Positions 46,623 through 56,127 are shown, numbered from the stretch's first letter. The stretch: 64,000 bases of DNA from Pandoraea iniqua (GCF_902459685.1 NZ_CABPSF010000004.1:372001-436000); one strand, 5' to 3'. Program-made: numbers and translations. Notes: generated by a model not told the origin, from the sequence alone.

Positions 46623-46907
46623 ACGAACCCGAACCCGAACACTAACGCGAACGCAGGGCGCGCCGGGGCGCTCCAGCGCGGCCATTTCCGGCCGGAACGG
46701 CACCCGCGCGGACCCCCCGAAATGTCACCGGTGGTGCGTTGCCGCAACGCGCGGCATAATGACGCCGTAACGATGATGCCGGTGATGTCGGCAAACTCGG
46801 CAATATCCGAAATGCCGGTGACATCGACCTTGAACACCGTTACCGCGTCGGCAGTGCGAGGCGCGTGATCGCACGACGCCGCCATACCGGCGGCAGCGAG
46901 GGTCACC

Positions 46908-47504
46908 ATGCTGGAATCGATTGCGCTTGGCGCAGGGCTGTCGTGGGGCAGCGGCCTGCGGTTATACCTGACGGTGTTCTGCGCAGGGCTGGCGGCGCGT
47001 CTCGGGTGGTTGCATCTGCCGCCGTCGCTGGCGGTGCTGGCGTCCACGTGGGTGTTGGCGGCGGCCGGTGTACTGGCCGCGATCGAGTTCTTCGCCGACA
47101 AGATCCCCTTTGTCGACAGCGCGTGGGATGCGGTGCATACGTTCATCCGCATTCCGGCGGGCATCGTGCTGGGCGCCGCGGCGCTCGGCCAGATGGACCC
47201 GACCGTGACCGTGCTGGCCGGACTGGCCGGGGGCGCATTGGCGAGTACGGCGCATCTGGCCAAGGCCGGTAGCCGGGCGCTCATCAACACGTCGCCGGAA
47301 CCTTTCTCCAATGTGGCGGCCTCAGCCGGCGAAGATGTGTCTACGGTGGGCGGTCTCGCGCTCGCATTCTTCCTGCCGGCGGTCTTTCTCTTGATGTTGC
47401 TGGTTTTCGTCGTATTGGCGTGGTGGTGGCTGCCGCGTGTCTGGCGTGGCTGGCGCTCCGTGCTGGCCCGGGTCAAAGGATTGAGGAACGATGGGGTTCA
47501 CTGA
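46908..47504 (+). CDS. DUF4126 domain-containing membrane protein
   Basis: 198 residues with about four hydrophobic segments. LSWGSGLRLYLTVFCAGLAARLG at the start and FFADKIPFVDSAWDAVHTFIRIPAG in the middle match my recollection of DUF4126. No function is known. The frame overlaps the following permease by 14 nt, which suggests coupling. A 285-bp gap without a clear ORF precedes it. Confidence 0.8.
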   Translation: MLESIALGAGLSWGSGLRLYLTVFCAGLAARLGWLHLPPSLAVLASTWVLAAAGVLAAIEFFADKIPFVDSAWDAVHTFIRIPAGIVLGAAALGQMDPTVTVLAGLAGGALASTAHLAKAGSRALINTSPEPFSNVAASAGEDVSTVGGLALAFFLPAVFLLMLLVFVVLAWWWLPRVWRGWRSVLARVKGLRNDGVH

Positions 47505-50040
47505 TGTTGCCCGCCAGTCGTGGCGGATGTTCCTGCGTGACTGGCGTGCAGGCGAGCTGCACCTGTTGCTCGTGGCACTGCTGTTGGCCGTCGGCGCCCT
47601 CTCCAGCGTCGGTTTTCTCTCCGATCGTATGCAGGGCGGGCTTGAGCGCGATGCGCGCCAGATGCTCGCCGCCGATCTCGTCGTTCGCAGCGACGCTCCC
47701 TTAGCCCCCGATTTCTCCCGGCAGGCCCACGCCGACGGGCTGGCCACCGCGGTTGTCGCCAACTTTCCCAGCATGGCCAGCGCCATCGGCGAGAACGGTC
47801 AGGCGGGCGCCAGCCGGTTGTCCTCCCTCAAGGCCGTGAGCGACGGCTACCCGTTGCGCGGACGTGTGCGCACGGCGCCCGACGCCGCTGCCAACACGCC
47901 GGACGCCCCCGCCGCCGATATTCCGGCGCCCGGTACGATCTGGGTCGACGCCGCGCTGCTCGACGCACTGCACGTCAAACCCGGCGATAACGTTCGCGTG
48001 GGCAACCGGTCGCTGCGCATCGCCGCCGTCATCACGCGTGAAATGGACCGCGGCTACGGCTTCGGGTCGCTCGCACCGCGCGTCATGATGCGGTTCGATG
48101 AACTCCAGTCGACCGGTCTCGTGCAGTTCGGCAGCCGCATCACCTACCGGTTGCTCGTCGCCGGGACCGATGCGCAGGTCAGACAATTCCGTACATGGGC
48201 CGGCCCGGCGGCCGAGCAAGCCCGTGGCGTGCATCTCGAATCGCTCGAAGAAGGTCAGCCGCAAGTGCGCCAGACGCTCGACCGGGCTGAGCGCTTCCTC
48301 TCGCTCGTGGCGCTGCTGGCGGCCGTGTTGGCCGCGGTTGCCGTCGGTATTGCCGCGCGCCGGTATAGCGAGCGGCACCTCGACGCGTGTGCCGTCATGC
48401 GCTGCCTCGGCGTGTCGCGGGGTTCGTTGCGCGGCATGGTGACGCTCGAATTCGTGGGCCTTGCGCTGATCGGCGGCGCGTTGGGCGTTGCGCTGGGTTA
48501 TGCCGCCCATTGGGCGCTGCTCGCCCAACTGGGGAATGTGATTCCGGCGGGGCTGCCTGCGCCGACGTGGCGTCCGGCGGCATTCGGTCTCGCCAGTGCG
48601 CTCGTGATGCTGCTCGGCTTTGCCTTGCCGCCGTTGTTGCCCCTGTCGGAAGTGGCACCGCTGCATGTGCTGCGTCGCGATGTCGTTGGTGGCGCGCGCC
48701 GTCAGGGCTGGCTCGCGTATGGGGCGAGTGCGCTGGCGTTTGCGGCGTTGCTGCTCTTCGCTGCCCGTGACCTGCGCCTCGGGGCGATGGTGGCGGGGGG
48801 CTTCGTGGCGGGCGCGATCGTGTTCGCGGCGCTCGCGTGGCTGGCAATTCGCGGGCTGGCCGCATGGGCGCGTCGCAGCGGTCCGGCGGGCGGCGCGATG
48901 GGAGGCATCGGCTGGCGGTATGCGCTGGCCGGCCTGCGTCGCCGTGGACTGGGCAGTGCCTTGCAGGTGGTCGCGCTGGGGCTGGGGTTGATGGCGTTGC
49001 TGTTGCTCGCCGTCACGCGTAACGATCTGGTCGCGGGCTGGCGTCAGTCGAGCCCGGTCGATGCGCCCAACCGCTTCGTTATCGATATCCAGCCGGGTCA
49101 GGATGCCCCGGTGCTGGCGCAACTGCGCGCGGCCGGTTTGCCCGACGTGCAGCTCTCCCCGATGATCCGCGCGCGGATGACGGCGATCAACGGCCAGCCC
49201 GTGACCGGCGACCGCTATACGGAGGAACGTGCGCGAAGACTGGCGGAGCGGGAATTCAATCTGTCGTACACGACGGCGCTGCCCGACGGCAATCGCGTGA
49301 CGGCGGGCCAGTGGTATGGCGACGCAACGACACCGCAGATTTCGATGGAAGAGGGCATTGCGAAGACGCTGGGGCTGAAGCTCGGCGACACGCTGCGTTT
49401 CGAAGTGACCGGACAGACCATCGATGCGCCGATCACCAGTCTGCGCAAGCTCGACTGGGGATCGATGCGGGTGAATTTCTTCGTGGTCATGCCCCCGGCG
49501 GCACTGCGCGACTTCCCGATGACGTGGATCACGTCGTTCCATCTCGACCCGCCCCAGCAGGGCGTGGCCGATGCGCTCGTACGCCAGTTCCCCAACGTGA
49601 CGGTGATCGATACCGGCGCATTGCTCGCGCAGATTCAGCAGATTCTGTCGCAGGTCATCGATGCCGTGCAGGCGCTGTTCCTGTTCACGCTCGCGGCGGG
49701 GGTGCTGGTGCTTTACGCGGCGCTTGCGGGCACGCGTGACGAACGCATGCGCGAGAGTGGCATCTTGCGTGCGTTGGGTGCGTCGTCGCGACAGTTGCGC
49801 GACGTGCATCTGGCGGAATTGGTGACGGTGGGGGCGCTGGCTGGTTTGCTGGCAGCGTTCGGTGCCGGGGCGTTAGGTTGGGCACTCGCGCGCTATGTAT
49901 TCGAGTTCTCGCTGACGTTCAACCCTTGGCTGCCGTTGCTGGGCATCGGGGCGGGCGTGCTGTGCGCGCTGGCCGGTGGGTGGAGCGGCCTGCGGGCGGT
50001 GTTGCGCCAGTCGGCGCTGCGCACGCTGCGCGAGGTGTAA
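47491..50040 (+). CDS. ABC transporter permease, FtsX/MacB-like (YbbP type)
   Basis: 849 residues with two FtsX permease modules: membrane segments near 20-40, then 265-400 (RYSERHLDACAVMRCLGVSRGSLRGM split), 425-520, and 730-849 (GTRDERMRESGILRALGASSRQLRDVHLAEL split). Two large periplasmic regions lie between. Matches YbbP, the partner of the ATPase YbbA, in lipid or lipoprotein handling; no ATPase gene is adjacent here. ATG 47491 follows AAAGGATTGAGGA. Confidence 0.85.
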   Translation: MGFTDVARQSWRMFLRDWRAGELHLLLVALLLAVGALSSVGFLSDRMQGGLERDARQMLAADLVVRSDAPLAPDFSRQAHADGLATAVVANFPSMASAIGENGQAGASRLSSLKAVSDGYPLRGRVRTAPDAAANTPDAPAADIPAPGTIWVDAALLDALHVKPGDNVRVGNRSLRIAAVITREMDRGYGFGSLAPRVMMRFDELQSTGLVQFGSRITYRLLVAGTDAQVRQFRTWAGPAAEQARGVHLESLEEGQPQVRQTLDRAERFLSLVALLAAVLAAVAVGIAARRYSERHLDACAVMRCLGVSRGSLRGMVTLEFVGLALIGGALGVALGYAAHWALLAQLGNVIPAGLPAPTWRPAAFGLASALVMLLGFALPPLLPLSEVAPLHVLRRDVVGGARRQGWLAYGASALAFAALLLFAARDLRLGAMVAGGFVAGAIVFAALAWLAIRGLAAWARRSGPAGGAMGGIGWRYALAGLRRRGLGSALQVVALGLGLMALLLLAVTRNDLVAGWRQSSPVDAPNRFVIDIQPGQDAPVLAQLRAAGLPDVQLSPMIRARMTAINGQPVTGDRYTEERARRLAEREFNLSYTTALPDGNRVTAGQWYGDATTPQISMEEGIAKTLGLKLGDTLRFEVTGQTIDAPITSLRKLDWGSMRVNFFVVMPPAALRDFPMTWITSFHLDPPQQGVADALVRQFPNVTVIDTGALLAQIQQILSQVIDAVQALFLFTLAAGVLVLYAALAGTRDERMRESGILRALGASSRQLRDVHLAELVTVGALAGLLAAFGAGALGWALARYVFEFSLTFNPWLPLLGIGAGVLCALAGGWSGLRAVLRQSALRTLREV

Positions 50041-50075
50041 GGCGTTTGTTCCAGCGCTCGGGCACAATAGCGGCC

Positions 50076-50522
50076 ATGACGACCGAAAACTCCTCCCAAA
50101 CTTCCCTGATCGCGGACGACGACGCGCAGGACACGCCTGCGCAGCCGACCGCGTTCTCTTTGCTCGGTGGCGAAGCGCGCGTACGCGAACTCGTCGACCG
50201 GTTCTACGATTTGATGGACCTGGAGCCGGAATTCGCCGGTATCCGCAGCCTGCACCCCGAGTCGATGGATGGCTCGCGCGACAAGCTGTTCTGGTTCCTG
50301 TGCGGGTGGCTCGGCGGCCCGAACCACTACATCGAGCGGTTCGGCCATCCGATGCTGCGCGCCCGCCATCTGCCGTTCCCGATTGCCAGCAGTGAGCGCG
50401 ACCAGTGGCTGCGCTGCATCGCACTGGCCATGCAGGACATCGGCGTCGAAGCCTCGCTTCAGGAACGGCTCATGCAGGCGTTCTACGGCACGGCGGACTG
50501 GATGCGCAACCGGGCAGGTTGA
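50076..50522 (+). CDS. Group II truncated haemoglobin
   Basis: 148 residues; the first 25 are a polar extension. The globin core has GGEARVRELVDRFYDLMDLEP, FLCGWLGGPNHYIERFGHPMLRARHLPFPI (split) and ERDQWLRCIALAMQD. The Trp-Leu-Gly-Gly-Pro and the Gly-His-Pro with downstream Arg-His are features of trHbO. Such proteins bind O2 or NO. ATG 50076 is 35 nt after the permease. Confidence 0.9.
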   Translation: MTTENSSQTSLIADDDAQDTPAQPTAFSLLGGEARVRELVDRFYDLMDLEPEFAGIRSLHPESMDGSRDKLFWFLCGWLGGPNHYIERFGHPMLRARHLPFPIASSERDQWLRCIALAMQDIGVEASLQERLMQAFYGTADWMRNRAG

Positions 50523-50555
50523 CGCTTCATTCTGCGTGGCTTGCGTCGCTTGACG

Positions 50556-51338
50556 TCAGACTTGCGTGTGCGCCCCCGGGTTGTCCTCGCCGGATAACCT
50601 GCGCTTGAGGTCGGCCGCCCACTCGGGAAGCGCATTCAGCAGGCTGCGACTGTTGTCGTAGATGGCCGCACCGGCGGCGCCGGTCATCATCGACACGGTG
50701 GCAGCGATACCGAGATCCCTATCGAACGTCTCTGCCGTATCCGTGCGCTCCTTGGTCGAGTGGTGGGCGTGGGCCTGCGACGCAATGGCCAAACCCCCGG
50801 TAACGGCGATACCGATAACGTGCTCTAAGTTGTCCAGACGCTTTTGCGCGGCCTCGGAGTGCCCGCGCTTGTCCGCCAGCCAATGCATCCATGTCATACC
50901 GCCGATGTCGCTGGCTTTGGCGTCGGGGTGTGTCCGGTAATGGTCGATCTGCGCGAGCGTGTTGAGTACGCCGGAAACACCGATCGCCAGTGCGACATCG
51001 ACGCGTACCCACTCGCGGTAACTCTCCTCTTCGCTCTCGAACTCCGCTTCCATCATGTCCGTAAATGGCACGGCGACGCTCATGATCCGTGCCGCCGTGC
51101 TGAGCATCCCTTTCGCAATCGCATGCTGACATTCCCGGCGTTCCGGCGCGGGGTCGAGTAGCTGCAAGTTCGCCACTTTCGACGCGAAATGGCGGACCCG
51201 GTCGGTGAATCCATCGCGTAACTGCGTCAGGGTGTTGCCGGTACCTGCCGAGGCGGCGCCCGCCTCGTTGGCGGCGGGGTGGCCGGCGTGGGTTGCCGGG
51301 TCGAGGAAGGCGGGATGTGTGCTGAAGCTCAGATTCAT
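50556..51338 (-). CDS. Unknown protein with three hydrophobic stretches; partner of a T3-chaperone-like gene
   Basis: 260 residues, no family recognised. Polar Gly/Ala/Thr-rich N-terminus (about 50), an amphipathic region, hydrophobic stretches near 118-137 (VALAIGVSGVLNTLAQI), 175-195 (GIAVTGGLAIASQAHA) and 207-225 (IAATVSMMTGAAGAAIYD), and a charged end. ATG 51338 is chosen because of AAGGAAGT; the frame is open upstream. It sits 25 nt after the TPR gene, the order seen for type III secretion chaperones and their translocators, but no secretion apparatus is in view. Effector, translocator or unrelated membrane protein remain open. Confidence 0.55.
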   Translation of the reverse strand: MNLSFSTHPAFLDPATHAGHPAANEAGAASAGTGNTLTQLRDGFTDRVRHFASKVANLQLLDPAPERRECQHAIAKGMLSTAARIMSVAVPFTDMMEAEFESEEESYREWVRVDVALAIGVSGVLNTLAQIDHYRTHPDAKASDIGGMTWMHWLADKRGHSEAAQKRLDNLEHVIGIAVTGGLAIASQAHAHHSTKERTDTAETFDRDLGIAATVSMMTGAAGAAIYDNSRSLLNALPEWAADLKRRLSGEDNPGAHTQV

Positions 51339-51363
51339 AGGACTTCCTTCGGGGGAGGGGTGT

Positions 51364-51756
51364 TCAGAGGGTGGCGAGCAGTTGCCGGGCCCGGAGGCCG
51401 AACTCGGCATGCAGCGGAATGCGGCGGCTGATTTCCGCCACGGCTTGTAAGACACTGCGCGCCAGTTCGACGTCTTGCGTCTTGATCAGGCAACAGGCGG
51501 CGACGTAGGCGGGCTCGGGGTCTTCCGAATCGAGCATGGCCGCGGTGATCAGCGGGCTCGCGGCCAGCGCATAGGCCTCCCGTTCATAAAGTGCATAACC
51601 CAACAGCTTGAGCGCACCCAGATGCAACGGGCGTTTGCGCAGGAGCGCCGTCAGGTGGGTGGCCGCGCTTTCATGATCGCCAGCGTCATAGCGGGCACAG
51701 GCATGCAGGAATGCCGCCCGATCCTCCGGATCGCTGTGGGGGGCTTCTGGTCTCAT
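51364..51756 (-). CDS. TPR protein resembling class II type III secretion chaperones (LcrH/SycD-like)
   Basis: 130 residues made of about three tetratricopeptide repeats (FLHACARYDAGDHESAATHLTALL split; LGALKLLGYALYEREAYALAASPLITAAMLD split; PAYVAACCLIKTQDVELARSVLQAVAE split). Size and repeat spacing fit LcrH/SycD chaperones, though general TPR proteins also fit. ATG 51756 has AAAGGAA 5 nt upstream. First gene of a two-gene leftward unit. Confidence 0.65.
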   Translation of the reverse strand: MRPEAPHSDPEDRAAFLHACARYDAGDHESAATHLTALLRKRPLHLGALKLLGYALYEREAYALAASPLITAAMLDSEDPEPAYVAACCLIKTQDVELARSVLQAVAEISRRIPLHAEFGLRARQLLATL

Positions 51757-52058
51757 CTCGATTCCTTTCTGTTGACGTGCCACATCGACTGCGGCACTCG
51801 GAATCATCCTAAGTGGCCCTCCCGCCCCGTTCTGTTGCGGCAAGACATTGCTTTGGTTTGCGAGACGAATGTCAGATCGTTTGGGAATCGCTGACCGGTT
51901 CTTTATGCGCCGTGACTCGTTCGACGCGACTTTGGCCGGATGCCGGGAACTCGGGTGATGCCTTGCGCCGTGCACCGTACTGGTCCGAAAGCGAGGGATT
52001 GGCCCTTGTCATGGCAGCCGAAACCGCGCGACTATGTCCAATTCCAGAAGGAGACACC

Positions 52059-52790
52059 ATGTCCACAGAAGCGCTGTTCCGACAAGACGCCTATCTGCGC
52101 CAATGCGAGGCGCGCATCACCCATATCGACGAGAACGGCATCATGCTCGATCGCACGGTGTTCTACCCGCTTGGCGGCGGACAGGCCGGCGATGCGGGCG
52201 CATTCGTGCTGGCCGACGGTACGCGCCTCGCGATTGCCGACACCCGCAAATCGAAGCAGGAAGGCGCGACGCCTGACGACGCCGTCCACGTGCCCGCCGA
52301 AGGACAGGCCGAGGCGCTTGCCGTTCTGAAGGTCGGTGACGTCGTGCAAGCAGAGATCGATTGGGAGCGGCGTTTTCGTCATATGCGCTTTCACACCGCG
52401 TCGCATCTGATGTGCGCCGTGTTGCCGCATCCGGTGGACGGTTGCAGCATCACGCCGGAATACGCGCGGCTCGACTTCGTGACCAACGACCCCATCGAGC
52501 GCGAGGCCGTCGAAGCAGGGCTGGCTGCACTGGTCGCAGCGGCGCGAGCGGTGCGTATTGACAGCATCAGCGATGAAGAGATGGCGGCGCGCCCGGAACT
52601 GGTGCGCACGATGAGCGTGAAGCCGCCGATGGGGCTCGGCCGCGTGCGTCTGGTGAGCATCGAAGGGATCGATCTTCAGCCTTGCGGCGGCACGCATGTG
52701 GCCAACACGGCCGAAATCGGCGCGTTGCGCGTGAGCAAGATCGAGAAGAAGACGTCGCGTACGCGTCGTGTCGTGCTGGCGTTTGCATGA
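52059..52790 (+). CDS. Alanyl-tRNA editing protein (AlaX, type II)
   Basis: 243 residues. The zinc-binding pattern of the AlaRS editing domain is intact: FHTASH in the first half, CGGTHV in the second. VFYPLGGGQAGDAG is the typical N-terminal strand-loop. It clears mischarged Ser/Gly-tRNA-Ala in trans. ATG 52059 has AAGGAG 5 nt before; the longer open frame to 51813 is ignored. DUF924 follows. Confidence 0.9.
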   Translation: MSTEALFRQDAYLRQCEARITHIDENGIMLDRTVFYPLGGGQAGDAGAFVLADGTRLAIADTRKSKQEGATPDDAVHVPAEGQAEALAVLKVGDVVQAEIDWERRFRHMRFHTASHLMCAVLPHPVDGCSITPEYARLDFVTNDPIEREAVEAGLAALVAAARAVRIDSISDEEMAARPELVRTMSVKPPMGLGRVRLVSIEGIDLQPCGGTHVANTAEIGALRVSKIEKKTSRTRRVVLAFA

Positions 52791-52833
52791 GTCTGGCATC
52801 ATGCGGGCTTCCCGTCCCAAGATGAGAGGCACC

Positions 52834-53460
52834 ATGTCGAACCACTCCCCCGCAACTGCACCCTCGACGAACGTGACAGGCGACGCGCCGTGGCAGGCAG
52901 TCCTCGATTTCTGGTTCGGCACGCCGGACGCTGAGGTCTACGGGCTGGCCCGGCCGGAGTGGTTCCGCAAGTCGGACGCGTTCGATGAGGAAATTCGCAC
53001 ACGTTTCGGTGCAAGCTACGCGCAAGCGCTTGCTGGCGAACTCGATGACTGGGCGAACACGCCATTGGGCGCGTGCGCCCTGATCGTGATGCTCGATCAG
53101 TTCTCGCGCAATCTGTTCCGGGGCGAGGCGGGGGCATTTGCCGGTGACGCACGGGCGCTGGCGGTAGCGCGACGGTTGGTGGAGGCGGGCGACGATCAGC
53201 GTCTGCCGACGCCGCAACACCGCGTGTTCGTCTATCTGCCGTTCGAGCACGACGAATCGCTCGAGAGTCAGCACGTCTCGCTTGAGTTGTACGAGCAACT
53301 CGCCAAGTCACATGGGATGGTCGATAACCTCGATTACGCGCGCCGCCACGCGGTAATCATCGAGCGTTTCGGGCGCTATCCGCATCGGAATGCGGCCTTG
53401 GGACGCACATCGACGCCCGAGGAAATCGCGTTTCTGAAGGAGCCGGGTTCGTCGTTCTGA
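52834..53460 (+). CDS. DUF924 family protein
   Basis: 208 residues. VLDFWFGTPDAEVYGLARPEWFRKSDAFDEEIRTRFG (in parts), LGACALIVMLDQFSRNLFRG, FVYLPFEHDESLESQ and HAVIIERFGRYPHRNAALGR identify DUF924, a helical family with no established biochemical role. ATG 52834 follows GAGAGGC. It begins 43 nt after alaX; the two may be co-transcribed. Confidence 0.87.
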   Translation: MSNHSPATAPSTNVTGDAPWQAVLDFWFGTPDAEVYGLARPEWFRKSDAFDEEIRTRFGASYAQALAGELDDWANTPLGACALIVMLDQFSRNLFRGEAGAFAGDARALAVARRLVEAGDDQRLPTPQHRVFVYLPFEHDESLESQHVSLELYEQLAKSHGMVDNLDYARRHAVIIERFGRYPHRNAALGRTSTPEEIAFLKEPGSSF

Positions 53461-53505
53461 CGGCCGGTTGGTGACGATTTGTGACGGTGGGTGGCAGGCG
53501 AGCGG

Positions 53506-54033
53506 CTATTGCCGTGCTGCCGCCACCGCCTTGCGCTGCTGATGCCAGCGGATCGCAAAGAAGCCGATGATGTAAGCCAGCGCGGCGCTCACGCAGGCGC
53601 TGGTGGCAAGGCCGGTGGCCAGATGCAGCGTTGCCGCGCCGAAATCGAAATTCGTCACCTGCGTCCACAGGCTTTCACTGGCGCGTGTAGCGGCCGCAAC
53701 GCTCGCCTCGATCTCTTCCCGGGGCGACCATTCCAGCATCCAACGCCCCAGACGGTGCGCCCCCAGATACACGAACGGCACCGTCAACGGGTTGGTAATG
53801 AACGTGCCCGCCGCGGCGATGAACAAATTGCCGCGCAGGAATGCCGCCGCCAGCAGCGCCACGAGAATCTGTCCCACCGGGAACAGAATGCCGAAGAACA
53901 CCCCGCACGCCAGCCCGATCGCCACACCGCGCGGAGTCGCTTTCCACAAGCTGCGACGCAGCAACAGACCCGCATGCGGGCGCAGCCAGCGAGAGCGCAA
54001 GAGCCGCATCGGGCGAAGCATCTTTAACATCAT
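53506..54033 (-). CDS. DUF2062 domain-containing membrane protein
   Basis: 175 residues. Two to three membrane segments (GVAIGLACGVFFGILFPVGQ; ILVALLAAAFLRGNLFIAAAG; C-terminal ALAYIIGFFAIRW) and TFITNPLTVPFVYLGAHRLG mark DUF2062. ATG 54033 gives the usual basic start (MMLKMLRPMRLL) but lacks a clear ribosome site. Function unknown. Confidence 0.82.
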   Translation of the reverse strand: MMLKMLRPMRLLRSRWLRPHAGLLLRRSLWKATPRGVAIGLACGVFFGILFPVGQILVALLAAAFLRGNLFIAAAGTFITNPLTVPFVYLGAHRLGRWMLEWSPREEIEASVAAATRASESLWTQVTNFDFGAATLHLATGLATSACVSAALAYIIGFFAIRWHQQRKAVAAARQ

Positions 54034-54244
54034 GGGTAGGTCGCTCGTCGAGGAAGGGAAACCCGGGCGGGCACGGGGCAACTGATGTCTGAGTTGTGTG
54101 CGTCACAAGAGTTCAACGGCAAGCCCGGCATGGGCGAACGCTTGCAGCAACGGCGCCAAGCGAAGTGTGGGGACGCGTGGGAAGGTGAGGCGAGGATAAT
54201 CCCGCGCGGCCATCACACTGACCGCGCGGCAGGGTGCTGAGCCC

Positions 54245-54841
54245 TTAGATTTGCGTGCGCTGGTCCGACCAGCGATTGATTTGCGACGGCTTGAAGTGGC
54301 GCACGGTTTCGAGCAACGCTTCGGGCGATGCCGCCACCTGCAACTGATCGAGTTGCGGGCCCTTGAGGAATTGCTCGGTGACCATCGACTTCAGGAACAC
54401 GAGCAGCGGATCGTAATACTGCTCGACGTTCAGCAGGCCGATCGGCTTGGCGTGGTAACCGATCTGCAACCACGTGAACACTTCGAACAGCTCTTCGCAC
54501 GTGCCGATACCGCCCGGCATGGCGATGAACGCGTCCGACAGATCGGCCATCATCTGCTTGCGCTGGTGCATGTTCTCGACCACATGCAATTCGGTCAGCC
54601 CGGTATGGCCGACTTCCTTCTCCATCAACGCTTTCGGAATAATGCCGATGACCTGACCGCCATGCGCGAGCACGGCATCCGCAATGATGCCCATCAGGCC
54701 GACTTTGCCTCCGCCGTACACGAGCCGGATACCGGCTTCGGCCATATGACGGCCCAGCTCACGTGCCGCTTCGGCATAGGCCGGGCGCACGCCGGTCGCG
54801 GCGCCGCAATAAATACAAATGGATTTGACTTCCGGGGTCAT
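54245..54841 (-). CDS. LOG-family Rossmann-fold protein (cytokinin riboside 5'-monophosphate phosphoribohydrolase-like)
   Basis: 198 residues. Contains the family motif PGGIGTCEELFEVFTWLQIG and an early GAATG..PAYAEAARELGRHM with VYGGGKVGLMG. LOG enzymes release a base from nucleoside monophosphates; in bacteria the real substrate is often general nucleotide cleanup. Starts 4 nt after the TetR-type gene, so co-transcribed. Confidence 0.9.
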   Translation of the reverse strand: MTPEVKSICIYCGAATGVRPAYAEAARELGRHMAEAGIRLVYGGGKVGLMGIIADAVLAHGGQVIGIIPKALMEKEVGHTGLTELHVVENMHQRKQMMADLSDAFIAMPGGIGTCEELFEVFTWLQIGYHAKPIGLLNVEQYYDPLLVFLKSMVTEQFLKGPQLDQLQVAASPEALLETVRHFKPSQINRWSDQRTQI

Positions 54842-54844
54842 GCC

Positions 54845-55513
54845 TTACTGCACTCCTTTGGACGATGATTCGTGAGCCATCCGGTCGTACATCGCGCGTG
54901 AGCTGCCTTTCAGATACGGCGCCATTTGCGAGAGGATGTGATAGCTCGCCTGATGCAGGCCCGCGCCGATCTCCTCCGGATCGTTGTACTTACGCGGATT
55001 CATCACGAATTGATAAGACAACCAGTACGTGGAGAGCACCACCATGTTGGTGGTGACCACTTCGATCTGCTCCGACGTGATTTCCATTTCGCCGTCGGCG
55101 ACGAGCATGTCGCACATCTCGCGCGCGAAGCGCTTCTTGTGGCCGACGATCTGTTTGAAGTGCGTCTCGAGCGTACGGTTACGGGCGAGCAGATCGTTCA
55201 GATCGCGGTACAGGAAGCGGAAGCGCCACAGAAACTCGGACATGTATTGCAGATACGTCCAGACTTCATCGAGCGTCGGTTTGTGATCGTCGGGCAGCCG
55301 CAGTCGCCGTTCGATTTCCTGCTCGAACTGCGCAAAGATGCTGTTGATGATGTCGTCTTTGTTGCGGAAGTGATAGTACAGATTGCCGGGGCTGATTTTC
55401 ATCTCCTCGGCAATCGTGGTGGTCGTAACGTTGGGTTCGCCGATTTCGTTGAAGAGTCGAAGCGACACTTCAAGAATTCGTTCGCGGGTTCGGCGTGGCG
55501 GCTTTGCTTCCAT
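54845..55513 (-). CDS. TetR/AcrR-family regulator
   Basis: 222 residues. N-terminal helix-turn-helix (RTRERILEVSLRLFNEIGEPNVTTTTIAEEMKISPGNLYYHFRNKDDII in parts) and a helical C-terminal ligand region. Transcribed with the LOG gene after it, from a 141-bp promoter region beside dgkA. Targets unknown. Confidence 0.9.
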   Translation of the reverse strand: MEAKPPRRTRERILEVSLRLFNEIGEPNVTTTTIAEEMKISPGNLYYHFRNKDDIINSIFAQFEQEIERRLRLPDDHKPTLDEVWTYLQYMSEFLWRFRFLYRDLNDLLARNRTLETHFKQIVGHKKRFAREMCDMLVADGEMEITSEQIEVVTTNMVVLSTYWLSYQFVMNPRKYNDPEEIGAGLHQASYHILSQMAPYLKGSSRAMYDRMAHESSSKGVQ

Positions 55514-55654
55514 GTCTGTCGGCCCCGGTTGGCGGCAAGCTCGGCGAAGGAGTTTCTCCGCTTGCGTTTATGAAATAAGTATCACTTGGTACGGCGCCGA
55601 TTATACCCGGCAGCGGGGCGCTGCCAAGCGTGGGAAGGTGCGCCGTGAGCGATC

Positions 55655-56089
55655 TTAGAAAAACGCGGAGCGAACGAGTTCGACGATGACGGGGCCAGCC
55701 AGAGACGCCCAGGTGAGCAAGCACAGGCCGAGTGCAATGAGCACGGCGGCGCTGCCGAAATCCTTGGCACGTTTGGAGAGTTCGTGCCGTTCAAGGGAAA
55801 TACGGTCAATGGCCGCTTCGATGCTCGAATTGACCAGCTCGATGATCAGCACGAGCAGGATCGATCCGATGAGCAGTACGCGCTCGACGGCGGTGACCGG
55901 CAGGAAGATCGCGGCCGGCAGCAAGATGGCGGCAAGCGCCAGCTCCTGCCGGAAAGCGCTCTCTTCGAACACGGCAAACTTGAATCCGGACAAGGAGTAC
56001 TTCAATGCACGCCAGGCGCGCATGACGCCCCGGTTGCCCTTGTACGGATTCGGCGTTTTGTCGCGTGGCGGCGGATGGTCGATGAACAA
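55655..56089 (-). CDS. dgkA: Diacylglycerol kinase DgkA, probable TTG start
   Basis: 144 residues, three membrane helices. FKFAVFEESAFRQELALAAILLPAAIF (split) and IELVNSSIEAAIDRISLERHELSKRAKDFGSAAVL (split) are diagnostic of the small integral kinase that rephosphorylates diacylglycerol. The family-typical PYKGNRG lies before the first internal ATG (56023), which argues for the TTG at 56089. Its direction matches the downstream TetR/LOG genes but they are apparently separate. Confidence 0.9.
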   Translation of the reverse strand: MFIDHPPPRDKTPNPYKGNRGVMRAWRALKYSLSGFKFAVFEESAFRQELALAAILLPAAIFLPVTAVERVLLIGSILLVLIIELVNSSIEAAIDRISLERHELSKRAKDFGSAAVLIALGLCLLTWASLAGPVIVELVRSAFF

Positions 56090-56127
56090 GCGTCAGGTTC
56101 CTCGCCGCAACGGGCTTGAGAGGGAGA

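Noticed and set aside
47701-49809. 702-codon open frame antisense to the FtsX-type permease gene
   Set aside because: No start signal, composition typical of antisense high-GC frames, and overlaps a clear permease.
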